64,000 nucleotides of DNA, taken from contig NZ_JACSQS010000002.1 of the NCBI RefSeq assembly GCF_014836545.1, positions 237,632 to 301,631 on the forward strand, read 5' to 3'. The stretch is from Stenotrophomonas lacuserhaii. Its GTDB lineage: Bacteria; Pseudomonadota; Gammaproteobacteria; Xanthomonadales; Xanthomonadaceae. This document shows, one piece after another, positions 28,084 through 36,448 of the stretch. The notes under the pieces are model-generated. The model was given only the letters and a program-made list of their open reading frames with translations. It was not told the DNA's origin and ran no database searches. The position numbers were made by a program, and so were the translations under genes. Position 1 is the first letter of the stretch. Every line of letters begins with the position of its first letter.

Positions 28084-29436
28084 ATGGATACCACTGCAAC
28101 CGACACCATCGTTGCCATCGCCACCGCTGCCGGTGCCGGCGGCGTGGGCATGCTGCGCCTTTCCGGGCCGCGCTCGGCGACCATCGCCCACCTGCTCGGC
28201 GCACCGATGCTGCGGCCGCGCCACGCGCACTACGCGCGCCTGCGCGATGCGCACAATGAGGTGATCGACGATGGCATCGTGCTGTGGTTCCCGGCACCGA
28301 ACAGCTTCACCGGCGAAGAAGTGGTGGAACTGCAGGGACATGGCAGCCCGGTGGTGCTGCAGCAGTTGGTTGCGCGTTGCATCGCACTCGGTGCGCGTCA
28401 GGCGCGACCGGGCGAGTTCAGCGAACGCGCATTTCTGAATGGAAAATTGGACCTTGCCCAGGCCGAGGCAATCGCCGACCTGATCGCCGCCGGTGACCAC
28501 CGCGCCGCACGCGCTGCACGCCGCTCATTGGACGGGGTGTTCTCGCGCCGCGTCGACGAGGTGGCCGAACAACTGGTCAGGTTGCGCATCCACGTCGAGG
28601 CCGCCATCGATTTCGCCGACGAACCGCTGGATACGCTGGGCGGTGAGCAGGTGCGGCGTGGCCTGCTGCAGGCACGTGAAACCTTGGCGCTGCTTCGCCG
28701 CGATGCCGAACGCGGCCGCCGCCTGCGCGATGGCCTGCATGCGGTGCTGGTCGGCCCGCCGAATGCCGGCAAGAGTTCGTTGCTCAACGCGCTGGCCGGC
28801 AGCGAGCGGGCGATCGTCACCGACATCGCCGGCACCACCCGCGACACCCTTCGCGAGACCATCCGCCTGGACGGCCTGGAGCTGACCCTGGTGGATACCG
28901 CCGGCCTGCGCGATGGCGGTGATGCGATTGAACGCGAAGGCATGCGTCGTGCGCGGGTGGAGATGGAGCGCACGGATCTTGCGCTGATCGTGCTGGATGC
29001 GCGCGATCCCGCCGCCGGCGAAGCAGCGATCGGCGCGTCGGTGCTGGACGTGCCGCACAAGGTCTACATCCACAACAAATCCGACCTGCTGCCGGCCGGC
29101 ACGGGGCAGGGCAGCGATGATCCGGACCGGGTGTTCGTGTCAGCCGCGACAGGTGCCGGCCTGGACGGCCTGCATGCGCGCCTGCGTTCGATCGCCAGCG
29201 CCGGTGCGGGCGAACAGGTGGACGGCGAGTTCTCCGCGCGCACCCGGCACGTCGACGCCATCGAGCGCGCGCAGGAACATGCACTGCAGGCCGACGGCGA
29301 GCTGGCGCACGAGCACCTGGAACTGGCCGCCGAAGAACTGCGGCTGGCGCACGAGGCGCTGGGCGAGATCACCGGTGCGATGAGCGCCGATGACCTGCTC
29401 GGCCGGATCTTCTCCAGTTTCTGCATCGGCAAGTAG
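28084..29436 (+). CDS. mnmE: tRNA modification GTPase MnmE
   Basis: With MnmG it adds the carboxymethylaminomethyl (or taurino-type) group at U34 of certain tRNAs. It has 450 residues from ATG 28084 (an ATG at 28075 would add three). The N-terminal folate-binding domain has [20 protein letters not shown] and the FTGEE segment. The inserted G domain has Walker A GPPNAGKS (224-231), the TTRD switch and DTAG. It ends with the essential C-terminal CIGK. It lies downstream of yidC in the conserved origin gene order; mnmG, rsmG and parAB do not follow here. Confidence 0.95.
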   Translation: MDTTATDTIVAIATAAGAGGVGMLRLSGPRSATIAHLLGAPMLRPRHAHYARLRDAHNEVIDDGIVLWFPAPNSFTGEEVVELQGHGSPVVLQQLVARCIALGARQARPGEFSERAFLNGKLDLAQAEAIADLIAAGDHRAARAARRSLDGVFSRRVDEVAEQLVRLRIHVEAAIDFADEPLDTLGGEQVRRGLLQARETLALLRRDAERGRRLRDGLHAVLVGPPNAGKSSLLNALAGSERAIVTDIAGTTRDTLRETIRLDGLELTLVDTAGLRDGGDAIEREGMRRARVEMERTDLALIVLDARDPAAGEAAIGASVLDVPHKVYIHNKSDLLPAGTGQGSDDPDRVFVSAATGAGLDGLHARLRSIASAGAGEQVDGEFSARTRHVDAIERAQEHALQADGELAHEHLELAAEELRLAHEALGEITGAMSADDLLGRIFSSFCIGK

Positions 29437-29451
29437 GGTGGGAGCCGCCTG

Positions 29452-29475
29452 GTAGAGCCGACTTCAGTCGGCTGC
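29452..29475. repeat. SMAG-like GTAG hairpin
   Basis: gtagagccgac-ttca-gtcggctgc, the head of a GTAG-type repeat with an imperfect tail, just after mnmE. Confidence 0.5.
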
Positions 29476-29639
29476 CTTGCAATGGCACAACGACATCCGA
29501 CGACAAGCGGACGACGGGAATTCGTCCGCAATCTTCAGTAACAACAATGATCAGTTGAAGATAAACGCATGGTCCGACCCTTCCTCGCAGCACACGCCGG
29601 TGTGACTGCCGGAAGACTGCCATGACACAACCCCCCATC

Positions 29640-29966
29640 GCGCTGGTCACCCCCACGCAAAGGGCTTCTCGCCGCGAAACCTCAAGTACATGCGTGCCTT
29701 CGCCGACGCCTGGCCGGACCCGGCATTTGTGCAAGAGCTGCTTGCACAATTACCGTGGTATCACCAACTGACCAACCCTCGGATTGCTGTTGTGCAAGGA
29801 GCGCAATAAAGTCATGGCGGAGTACGCCTTGAGTGAGAACGTGCAACCGATGGGGGTTGCCGAGTACAGGGTGCTGGGACCGCTGCCCGAACCGCTGCAG
29901 ACAAGCCTGCCCAGCATCGAACAGCTCGAGAAAGAGCTTGCAGACGACCCGACCCGGGCCGGGTGA
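29640..29966 (+). pseudogene. Remnant of YhcG/DUF1016 family nuclease
   Basis: Two pieces of a DUF1016 (PDDEXK, YhcG-type) protein remain. The first frame (from 29660) reads KGFSPRNLKYMRAFADAWPD, then FVQELLAQLPWYHQL, and stops at 29807. The second, in another frame from about 29784, reads LLCKERNKVMAEYALSENVQ, then PMGVAEYRVLGPLPEPLQ to a stop at 29966. These match the N-terminal and the extreme C-terminal conserved parts of the family, so most of the middle, including the nuclease core, is deleted and the frame is shifted. It cannot make the original enzyme. A 60-residue ORF (29784-29966) could still be read. Confidence 0.78.
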
Positions 29967-30037
29967 CCGAGCTACCTCCCCCTGTCATATTGCAGACGCA
30001 TACTCGCCGCATTCGTCATCCACCAAGGGGATAGTCC

Positions 30038-31129
30038 GTGAAGTCGTGGGGTTGTGCAGTGCTGTTGTCGCTGGCCGTGGCACCATCGTTGGCCATGAGC
30101 GCCGAATCTTCATCAGCTGCACCGGGCAAGGCCTCGGTCTATGCCCACCGCGGGGCCAGTGCGCTGCTGCCCGAACACACCTTGGCGGCCTATGCACAGG
30201 CCATCACCGATGGCGCCGATTACATCGAGCCGGACCTGGTGATGACCAAGGACGGGCAGCTGGTGGCCCGCCACGAGAACGAGATCGGCGGGACCACCGA
30301 CGTCGCTTCCCGCGAGGAGTTCGCCGATCGCCGGACCACCAGGACCATCGACGGTGAACAGGTCGAGGGCTGGTTCACCGAAGACTTCACCCTGGCCGAA
30401 CTGAAGACGCTCTACGCTCGCGAACGCTTGCCGCAGCAGCGCAGCACCGCCTTCGACGGGCAGTTCCGCATTGCCAGCTTCGATGAAATCCTGGCCTTCC
30501 TGGTGCAGCAGGCCGGCCGTGCCAACCGGGGCATCGGGCTGGTACCGGAGATCAAGCACCCCAGCTACTTCCAGTCCATCGGCCTGCCGATGGAAGACAA
30601 AGTGCTGGCCGCGCTGCAGGCCAACCCGTATACCAAGGTGGGTCCGGTGACGCTGCAGTCCTTCGAGACCGCCAACCTGCGCTACCTGCGCGGCAAGATC
30701 GGCCGCGCCAGCAACATCCGCCTGCTGCAGCTGACCTGGAAGGGCGACGCCAAGCCGGCCGATGTGGCCAGGGCGGGCGGCGCGCTGACCTATGCACGGA
30801 TGCTGACGCCTGCCGGTCTGGCGGACATCGCGACCTACGCTGACGGCATCGGGCCGGAGCTGCGTTCGATCATTCCGCTGGACGCCAAGGGTGCCCTGGG
30901 TGAGCCGACCACGCTGGTACGAGATGCGCATGCGGCGGGATTGATGGTGGTTCCCTATACCTTCCGCCCGGAGAATCTTTTCATCGCCGCCAACCTGCGC
31001 AGCGGTGACGCCAACGCACGCAACCCTGATGGCTCCATCGCTGAAATGCGCGCCTACCTCGCCACCGGCATCGATGCGTTCTTCACTGATGATCCGGCGC
31101 TGGGGCGCAAGGCCGTCGACGGTCGCTGA
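30038..31129 (+). CDS. glpQ: Periplasmic glycerophosphodiester phosphodiesterase
   Basis: Hydrolyses glycerophosphodiesters from lipid headgroups to glycerol 3-phosphate and an alcohol. It has 363 residues with a signal peptide (about residues 1-22). GDPD-domain landmarks are YAHRGASALLPEHTLAAY (H37, R38, E46), DYIEPDLVMTKD and LVPEIKHPSYF, and it ends with IDAFFTDDPALGR. The start is GTG 30038, with AAGGGG about 8 bases upstream. The length and the residues between motifs match the periplasmic GlpQ type rather than cytosolic UgpQ. Confidence 0.9.
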   Translation: MKSWGCAVLLSLAVAPSLAMSAESSSAAPGKASVYAHRGASALLPEHTLAAYAQAITDGADYIEPDLVMTKDGQLVARHENEIGGTTDVASREEFADRRTTRTIDGEQVEGWFTEDFTLAELKTLYARERLPQQRSTAFDGQFRIASFDEILAFLVQQAGRANRGIGLVPEIKHPSYFQSIGLPMEDKVLAALQANPYTKVGPVTLQSFETANLRYLRGKIGRASNIRLLQLTWKGDAKPADVARAGGALTYARMLTPAGLADIATYADGIGPELRSIIPLDAKGALGEPTTLVRDAHAAGLMVVPYTFRPENLFIAANLRSGDANARNPDGSIAEMRAYLATGIDAFFTDDPALGRKAVDGR

Positions 31130-31133
31130 GCCG

Positions 31134-31337
31134 CTACTTGCCGGCAGACAGGCTGGAGCCGCGGCCGCGGCGCAATGGACAGCGATGCGGGTCGCCACAT
31201 CGGCAGCAGCGACTGGCCACGGGATCGCGCGACGCGATATGCAACACCAGCAGGCCCACGACCAGCAGCAGGCCGCCAATCACCAGATACAGCAGCATGG
31301 CCTCGATCGATGTGCCAAAGGGCGGGAAGGCTCCCAT
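31134..31337 (-). CDS. Small membrane protein, Cys-rich tail
   Basis: A possible 67-residue protein. After MGAFPPFGTSIEA a single hydrophobic helix (about residues 14-35, LLYLVIGGLLLVVGLLVLHI) is followed by a basic tail with CCRCGDPHRCPLRRGRG, where four Cys suggest metal or thiol chemistry. GAGGAA precedes ATG 31337. The frame continues upstream to 31571 but that part looks non-coding. I do not know a family. It is convergent with glpQ, 4 bp from its stop. Confidence 0.45.
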   Translation of the reverse strand: MGAFPPFGTSIEAMLLYLVIGGLLLVVGLLVLHIASRDPVASRCCRCGDPHRCPLRRGRGSSLSAGK

Positions 31338-31523
31338 GCGGTGTTTCCTCGCAGCTGGCCACGTGCATGCAGCGCGGTGGCGGACGGTGCGGGTTGGCGT
31401 GCCGGCGCTCCAGGTCAATAGAAACGGGACGCCAAACCCGGCTGGGCCTGTGGGCTCCAGCCGGTACATGGTGGACAAGGCGGTCAAGCCGCGTCTATGA
31501 CGGAAATTTGAAAGTGGAGGAGC

Positions 31524-31544
31524 GTGACGACCAACGGTCGTCAC
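31524..31544. repeat. GTGACGACC hairpin repeat
   Basis: gtgacgaccaacggtcgtcac followed by cccacc and another half-copy (gcggtcgtcacccacc, to about 31578). Same family as at 1020 and 10011. Confidence 0.7.
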
Positions 31545-31595
31545 CCACCAGAAGCAGCCCGCGGTCGTCACCCACCAGCAAAGGCCGTCCGGAGA

Positions 31596-32372
31596 TCAGC
31601 GCGGTGCGTCATCCTGGCCAGGACGCCGGAACGGCAGCACCACGTAGTCGTGGCCTTCGCGTGGCTGCCACAGCACCGGCACCTGGCGCGGCGAGGGCGG
31701 CTCCAGCTCGTCGTCGGGCAGCGCTTCGATGGCATCTTCTTCGTCTTCCCAGCTGTAGCGTGGGCGGGCTGCCATCGGGTCGCTGTTGCGGAACAGCAGC
31801 GCGGCGATGATGCCGGCAAATGCGCCGCCCATGTGCGACTGCCAGGACACCCCCGGGGTATGCGGCAGCACGGTCATCAACATGCCGCCGTAGAACAGCA
31901 TGCCGATCAGCCCGGTGGCGATGGCGGCGCGGTCGCGGCGCAGCAGGCCCAGGCTGGCCAGCAGGAACATCAGGCCGTGGGTGACGCCACTGGCACCGAG
32001 GTGACGGCTGCCCGGGTCGCCCAGCAGCCAGGCGCCGACGCCGGAGCCGATCCACAGCAGCGGCAGCGCGCGCAGGGTCGCCTTCGGATAGACGCTGCCC
32101 GCCAGCGTGCCGAGGATCAGCAGAGCCACGCTGTTGGCGGCGATGTGTTCCACCGATCCATGCAGCAGCGGCGCACCGAGCAGGCCCAGCAGCCCGGCCA
32201 CTTCCAACGGTGCCACGGCCCATGGCCGCCAGTCGAAGTAGTCCTGCAGCGCGAACACCGCGACCAGCAGCACCACCGCGCCGAGGCTCAGGTTGAAGGC
32301 ACGCAGGATGCGCAGGCGGTCGGGGGGTGGGGCCGGGTCGGCGCCGGCGGGCACGGGTGCGTTGGCGTTCAT
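31596..32372 (-). CDS. Rhomboid-family intramembrane serine protease
   Basis: A 258-residue polytopic membrane protease. The catalytic Ser is in HLGASGVTHG (S128 from ATG 32372) and the catalytic His in SHMGGAFAG (H180). The family HGSVEHIAAN motif is present at about 71-80. Six or so helices are followed by an acidic cytosolic tail (WEDEEDAIEALPDDELEPP) and a Pro/Arg-rich end. Substrates are unknown. ATG 32372 is chosen; a TTG two codons earlier is possible. Confidence 0.88.
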   Translation of the reverse strand: MNANAPVPAGADPAPPPDRLRILRAFNLSLGAVVLLVAVFALQDYFDWRPWAVAPLEVAGLLGLLGAPLLHGSVEHIAANSVALLILGTLAGSVYPKATLRALPLLWIGSGVGAWLLGDPGSRHLGASGVTHGLMFLLASLGLLRRDRAAIATGLIGMLFYGGMLMTVLPHTPGVSWQSHMGGAFAGIIAALLFRNSDPMAARPRYSWEDEEDAIEALPDDELEPPSPRQVPVLWQPREGHDYVVLPFRRPGQDDAPR

Positions 32373-32508
32373 ATCCAAGCAATGGCGGTGGCGGGGGCGA
32401 AACCAACCCCGGCGGGGTGGGAAAATAGAACGGGCCGGCGGGACAATCCCGGCCGACCCGTTGCTGCAGCGCGCGCTGCCGGCCCCGCAGGGCCGGTAAC
32501 GCGATCGA

Positions 32509-33465
32509 TCAGGCCTTGTCGTGCTTCGGCGGGATCTTCAGGCTCAGCACCACGGTGATGGCGATGATCACCGCGACCACGCCCAGCGAGATCGGGGTCG
32601 GGATCTTGAACAGGTCGATGATCATCATCTTGATGCCGATGAAGCCCAGCACCAGCGCCAGACCGTACGGCAGCAGGTGGAAGCGATCAGCCATGCCGGC
32701 CAGCAGGAAGAACATCGCGCGCAGGCCCAGCACTGCGAACACGTTCGAGGTCAGCACGATGAACGGGTCGGTAGTGATGGCGAAGATGGCCGGAATGCTG
32801 TCCACCGCGAAGATCACGTCGGTCACCGCGATCAGGATCAGCACCGCGAACAGCGGGGTGTACCAGCGCTTGCCATCGCGCATGACGCTCATCGCATTAC
32901 CGGCGTAGTCCGGCAGCAGGCGCAGGTGCTTGCGCATCCAGCGCAGCGCCGGGTTGGTCTCCAGGTCCGGCTCCTGACCGGCCGAGAACCACATCTTCCA
33001 GCCGGTGAACAGCAGGAAGGCACCAAACACGTAAAGCAGCCAATGGAACTTGGTGATCAGCACGCTGCCGGCGAAGATCATGATCGTTCGCAGCACGATT
33101 GCGCCCAGGATGCCGATGATCAGCACCTTCTGCCGCTGTTCCTCAGGCACCGCGAAGTAGCCCATGATCATCAGGAAGACAAAGATGTTGTCGACCGCCA
33201 GCGCCTTTTCGACCAGATAGCCGGTGAGGAACTCCAGGCCGACCTTGTTGGCCACCACCTGTCCGGCGGTCTCGTTCAGGTAGTACCAGAGGCCACCGTT
33301 GAAGGCCAGGGCGAGCAGCACCCAGCCGATCGACCACCACAGGGCCTCCTTGAAGGTGACCTTGTGCGGGCCGCCGTGGCGCATCAACACCAGATCGACC
33401 AGCAGCGCGATGATCACCACCGCGCCGAAGCCGAGCCATAACCACAAATTACCGATCGTCTGCAT
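32509..33465 (-). CDS. alx: TerC/Alx family integral membrane protein
   Basis: A 318-residue membrane protein of the TerC family, related to Alx. About nine helices; conserved acidic membrane motifs are VEKALAVDNIFVFLMIMGYF and AVTDVIFAVDSIPAIFAIT, which probably bind a metal. The ORF stays open to 33771, but the upstream part contains a riboswitch and terminator, so the start is ATG 33465. Members with this leader type export or balance manganese (established for Alx and MntP leaders). The gene symbol is by family and leader analogy. Confidence 0.88.
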   Translation of the reverse strand: MQTIGNLWLWLGFGAVVIIALLVDLVLMRHGGPHKVTFKEALWWSIGWVLLALAFNGGLWYYLNETAGQVVANKVGLEFLTGYLVEKALAVDNIFVFLMIMGYFAVPEEQRQKVLIIGILGAIVLRTIMIFAGSVLITKFHWLLYVFGAFLLFTGWKMWFSAGQEPDLETNPALRWMRKHLRLLPDYAGNAMSVMRDGKRWYTPLFAVLILIAVTDVIFAVDSIPAIFAITTDPFIVLTSNVFAVLGLRAMFFLLAGMADRFHLLPYGLALVLGFIGIKMMIIDLFKIPTPISLGVVAVIIAITVVLSLKIPPKHDKA

Positions 33466-33480
33466 GGGTTTGTCCGTTGG

Positions 33481-33514
33481 GAAAAAGAAAAAAGCCTCAA
33501 GCCGGACGGCGAGG
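33481..33514 (-). terminator. Riboswitch-linked intrinsic terminator
   Basis: On the minus strand, cctcgcc-gtcc-ggcttgagg is followed by cttttttcttttt, 15 bp before the TerC start codon. It is the expected expression platform of the upstream riboswitch. Confidence 0.75.
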
Positions 33515-33524
33515 ATCTGCAACG

Positions 33525-33668
33525 GAGGATCGGGAGGGGGATCCAGGGACAGAGCTTCGCCGGTACGGCGAAGGTCTCGCTCGCAGCCCCGATGTGGTGG
33601 GACTGCCGTTGCACCGGAGCCTGCGGGCTCGAATTGACGGCGACAACGTTGGGAGCTACTCCCCTTCT
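33525..33668 (-). ncRNA. yybP-ykoY manganese riboswitch
   Basis: Minus-strand leader of the TerC gene. It starts with agaaggggagtagctccc (33651-33668). It then has the strongly conserved gcgagcgagaccttcgcc (33567-33584), the stem gccgta/ccggcgaag, and the closing strand ctctgtccctggatcccc (33535-33553). These are the invariant parts of the yybP-ykoY class, which binds Mn(II) and is the known leader of alx- and mntP-type genes. Assigned by eye; no covariance search was done. Confidence 0.85.
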
Positions 33669-33817
33669 GGGGCCGATTCTGCGGGCATCCCGACGCCGCG
33701 TCAATCACCGGGTCGTGACGGCCACGGGCCGTCAGTCGCGCCATTTCCAGTTGTCGGACAGCGGCCGTCACGACCGGGGCCTGCGGCCCTCGCTACCGCA
33801 GCGATTACAATAGCCCG

Positions 33818-34984
33818 ATGAATACCTCTGCCCCCTCAGTCCGTCTCAAGAATGCCTGGCGTTCCAGCCACCCGTGGATCTTCCAGAAACTGGTCGAAAA
33901 ACCGGCCGTCCGACCCAAGCCCGGCACCATCGTGGATGTCTTCGGCGTGGAAGGGGACTTCATCGGGCGGGGCTTCTACAACGGGCATTCGCGCATCGCC
34001 GTGCGCATCCTGGAAACCGACGAGCGCGTGCCGGTCGACGCCGGCTGGTTCTCGCGCAAGATCGCCCAGGCGGTGGAACTGCGCCGTGACGTGCTGAAGC
34101 TGGATGCGGTCAGCGATGCGTGGCGCGTGGTGCACAGCGAAGGCGACGGCCTGTCCGGGCTGGTGGTGGACCGTTACGGCGACCTGGTGGTGGTGGAATT
34201 CTTCGCCGCCGGCATGTTCCGTCACCGCGAATGGATCTACGAGGCGCTGAGCGAACAGTTCCCGGGGTGCCGCTTCCACAGCTTCGCCGACGAACACGTG
34301 CAGAAGCAGGAAAGCTTCGATTTCCATGGCAACACCACCACCGAGGCCTCGGTGATCACCGAGTACGGCGTGAAGTTCCGTGCCGACCCGGCCGGCGCGC
34401 ACAAGACCGGCTTCTTCGCCGACCAGCGCGACAACCGCCAGTGGCTGAGCCAGCAGGTCGAAGGCAAGACCGTGCTCGACCTGTGCTGCAACACCGGCGG
34501 TTTCGCGGTGTACGCCGCCGCACGCGGCGCCAGTGAAGTGGTGGGCATCGACATCGACGAGGACGTGATCCAGATCGCCAAGGGCAACGCCAAGCTCAAC
34601 AACTTGCGGCCCAAGTTCGTGCAGTCCGACATCTTCCCGTGGCTGCGCGACGCGGCCAACCGCGGCGAGCAGTACGACGTGGTGATCCTGGACCCGGCGA
34701 AGATGACCCGTGACCGCGACCAGGTCATCAGCGCGCTGAAGAAGTACCTGGACATGAACAAGCTGGCGCTCGGCGTGGTCAAGCCGGGTGGCCTGTTCGC
34801 CACCTTCTCGTGCACCGGCCTGGTGGCCGAAGACCAGTTCCTGGACATGCTGCGACGTGCGGCGTTCTATTCCGGCCGCACCATCCAGATCCTCAAGGTC
34901 TCCGGCGCCGGTCCTGATCATCCGTTCATGGCCCACGTGCAGGAATCGCGTTACCTCAAGGCGGTGTTCTGCCGCGTGCTGTAA
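33818..34984 (+). CDS. Class I SAM-dependent rRNA methyltransferase (RlmI-like)
   Basis: A 388-residue protein: an N-terminal PUA-like RNA-binding domain (SHPWIFQKLVEKPAVRPKPG), a central segment with VVHSEGDGLSGLVVDRYGD, then a Rossmann methyltransferase domain with motif I VLDLCCNTGGFAVYAAARGA (about 220-240), acidic VVGIDID, and the catalytic-loop region VVILDPAKMTR followed by FSCTG. It is in the RlmI/RlmK group that makes 5-methylcytosine in 23S rRNA; the target base is not certain. The loop reads DPAK where RlmI proteins usually have DPPK. Confidence 0.85.
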   Translation: MNTSAPSVRLKNAWRSSHPWIFQKLVEKPAVRPKPGTIVDVFGVEGDFIGRGFYNGHSRIAVRILETDERVPVDAGWFSRKIAQAVELRRDVLKLDAVSDAWRVVHSEGDGLSGLVVDRYGDLVVVEFFAAGMFRHREWIYEALSEQFPGCRFHSFADEHVQKQESFDFHGNTTTEASVITEYGVKFRADPAGAHKTGFFADQRDNRQWLSQQVEGKTVLDLCCNTGGFAVYAAARGASEVVGIDIDEDVIQIAKGNAKLNNLRPKFVQSDIFPWLRDAANRGEQYDVVILDPAKMTRDRDQVISALKKYLDMNKLALGVVKPGGLFATFSCTGLVAEDQFLDMLRRAAFYSGRTIQILKVSGAGPDHPFMAHVQESRYLKAVFCRVL

Positions 34985-34990
34985 CCGCAA

Positions 34991-35100
34991 ACCCGGTGGG
35001 TGACGACCAACGCCGGTGGGTGACGACCAAACCCGGTGGGTGACGACCAAACCCGGTGGGTGACGACCAAACCCGGTGGGTGACGACCGTTGGTCGTCAC
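34991..35100. repeat. 20-bp tandem array ending in GTGACGACC hairpin
   Basis: Four consecutive 20-bp units acccggtgggtgacgaccaa (the second starts cgc) and a fifth that ends in the full hairpin gtgacgaccgttggtcgtcac (35080-35100). It sits between the methyltransferase stop and the dipeptidase start. There are no spacers, so it is not CRISPR. It looks like expansion of the first half of the repeat seen singly at 1020, 10011 and 31524. Confidence 0.88.
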
Positions 35101-35159
35101 ATGGACCCGCCGAGGCGCGCAGGCTATCGTCAGGTCTCCCCGTCCCCGGTGAGACCTGC

Positions 35160-36389
35160 ATGATCCTGCGTCGCCTGCCGCTGCTGCTCGCCCTGGCGCT
35201 CAGCACGCCGCTGTCCGTCCATGCCATCGATTTCAGCCCCGCCGAACTGCAGCGCGCCAAGTCTCTGCAGCAGCGCCTGCTGACTCTGGACAGCCATCTG
35301 GATACGCCGGCCAACTTCGCCCGCGATGGCTTCGACATCGACAACCGCCATGACCACAACGCGCTGTCCCAGGTGGATTACCCGCGCATGGTGGAAGGGG
35401 CGCTGGATGGTGGCTTCTGGGCGATCTACACCGGCCAGGGTGACCGCAGTGCCGCGGCCCATCAGCGTGACCGCGATGCCGGCCTGCAGCGGTTGCTCGA
35501 TATCCGCACCATGCTGGCCGCCAACGGCGACCGCTTCGCGCTGGCGCTGACCCCGGCCGATGCCGTGCGGATCAAGGCCGGCGGCAAGCGCGTGGTGTTC
35601 ATCAGCATGGAAAACGCCAGTCCGTTGGTGGCCGACCCCAGCCTGCTGGGCTTCTACCACCAGGCCGGGCTGCGCATGCTGAGCACCGTGCACTTCGCCA
35701 CCAACGAGTTCGCCGATTCGGCCACCAACCCGAAGGGCCCGGAGTGGAACGGACTGAGCCCGGCCGGCCGTGCGTTGGTCAACGAGGCGGTGAAACGGGG
35801 CATCGTCATCGACCAGTCGCATGCGTCCGATGCAGTGTTCGACCAGCTCATCGCGATGATGCCGGTACCGTTCGTGCTGTCGCACAGTTCAGCCAGGGCG
35901 ATCCACGACCACCCGCGAAATCTGGACGATGCGCGCCTGCGCCAACTGGCCAAGGCCGGCGGGGTGATCCAGGTGAACGCCTATGGCGGCTATCTGGTGG
36001 ATCCCGGCAAAAGCCCCGAGCGCAAAGACGCCGAAGACGCGCTGAGCAAGCGGCTGGGCGGTTGGGAAGGCATGAGCATCGCGCAGGGCGAGGAACTGCA
36101 GCGCGGGGAAGAGGCGCTGGACAGGCAGTACCCGATGCGCCACGCCAGCCTGGATGACTTCTTCGCGCACATGGCCCACATCCTCGACGTGGTGGGCCCC
36201 GAACACGTTGGCATCGGCCTGGACTGGGACGGCGGCGGCGGCCTGACCGACCTGCGCGATGTCAGCCAGCTGCCGAAGATCACCGCCTGGCTGCTGCGCC
36301 GCGGTTACGACGAAAAGCAGATCGCCGGCATCTGGGGCGGCAACCTGCTGCGGGTGATGCAGCAGGCGCAGGACTACGCCCGCCCCTGA
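35160..36389 (+). CDS. Secreted membrane-dipeptidase-family peptidase (M19)
   Basis: A 409-residue peptidase of the renal dipeptidase family (M19), which cleaves dipeptides with a two-zinc centre. A signal peptide (about residues 1-22, ending VHAI) directs export. Metal ligands: LDSHLDTP (HxD), ISMENASP (bridging Glu), DQSHASD and LSHSSARAI (His), and the late GIGLDWDGGG Asp. ATG 35160 follows GGTGAG; the ORF upstream runs through the repeat array and is not coding. Confidence 0.9.
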   Translation: MILRRLPLLLALALSTPLSVHAIDFSPAELQRAKSLQQRLLTLDSHLDTPANFARDGFDIDNRHDHNALSQVDYPRMVEGALDGGFWAIYTGQGDRSAAAHQRDRDAGLQRLLDIRTMLAANGDRFALALTPADAVRIKAGGKRVVFISMENASPLVADPSLLGFYHQAGLRMLSTVHFATNEFADSATNPKGPEWNGLSPAGRALVNEAVKRGIVIDQSHASDAVFDQLIAMMPVPFVLSHSSARAIHDHPRNLDDARLRQLAKAGGVIQVNAYGGYLVDPGKSPERKDAEDALSKRLGGWEGMSIAQGEELQRGEEALDRQYPMRHASLDDFFAHMAHILDVVGPEHVGIGLDWDGGGGLTDLRDVSQLPKITAWLLRRGYDEKQIAGIWGGNLLRVMQQAQDYARP

Positions 36390-36396
36390 CCACGCG

Positions 36397-36420
36397 GTAG
36401 TGACGGCCGCTGGCCGTCAC
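36397..36420. repeat. SMAG repeat
   Basis: gtagtgacggccgctggccgtcac followed by a second, imperfect ggccagcggccggc stem (to about 36446). It lies between convergent genes. Confidence 0.65.
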
Positions 36421-36448
36421 CGGATGGATGGCCAGCGGCCGGCATGAC

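Noticed and set aside
25969-28500. 843-residue minus-strand open frame opposite yidC and mnmE
   Set aside because: Antisense shadow of rnpA/yidC/mnmE with low-complexity His/Gln content.
29784-29966. Novel 60-residue small protein
   Set aside because: The sequence matches the C-terminal tail of DUF1016/YhcG proteins; treated as part of a pseudogene.
28075-31130. parA/parB following mnmE
   Set aside because: In many bacteria they follow mnmE-mnmG-rsmG near the origin, but here mnmE is followed by a pseudogene and glpQ; no ParA Walker motif is present.
32509-33771. Long 420-residue TerC with N-terminal extension
   Set aside because: The extension overlaps the riboswitch and terminator; ATG 33465 gives the usual family N-terminus.
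34991-35100. CRISPR array
   Set aside because: Units are directly adjacent with no unique spacers and no cas genes nearby.
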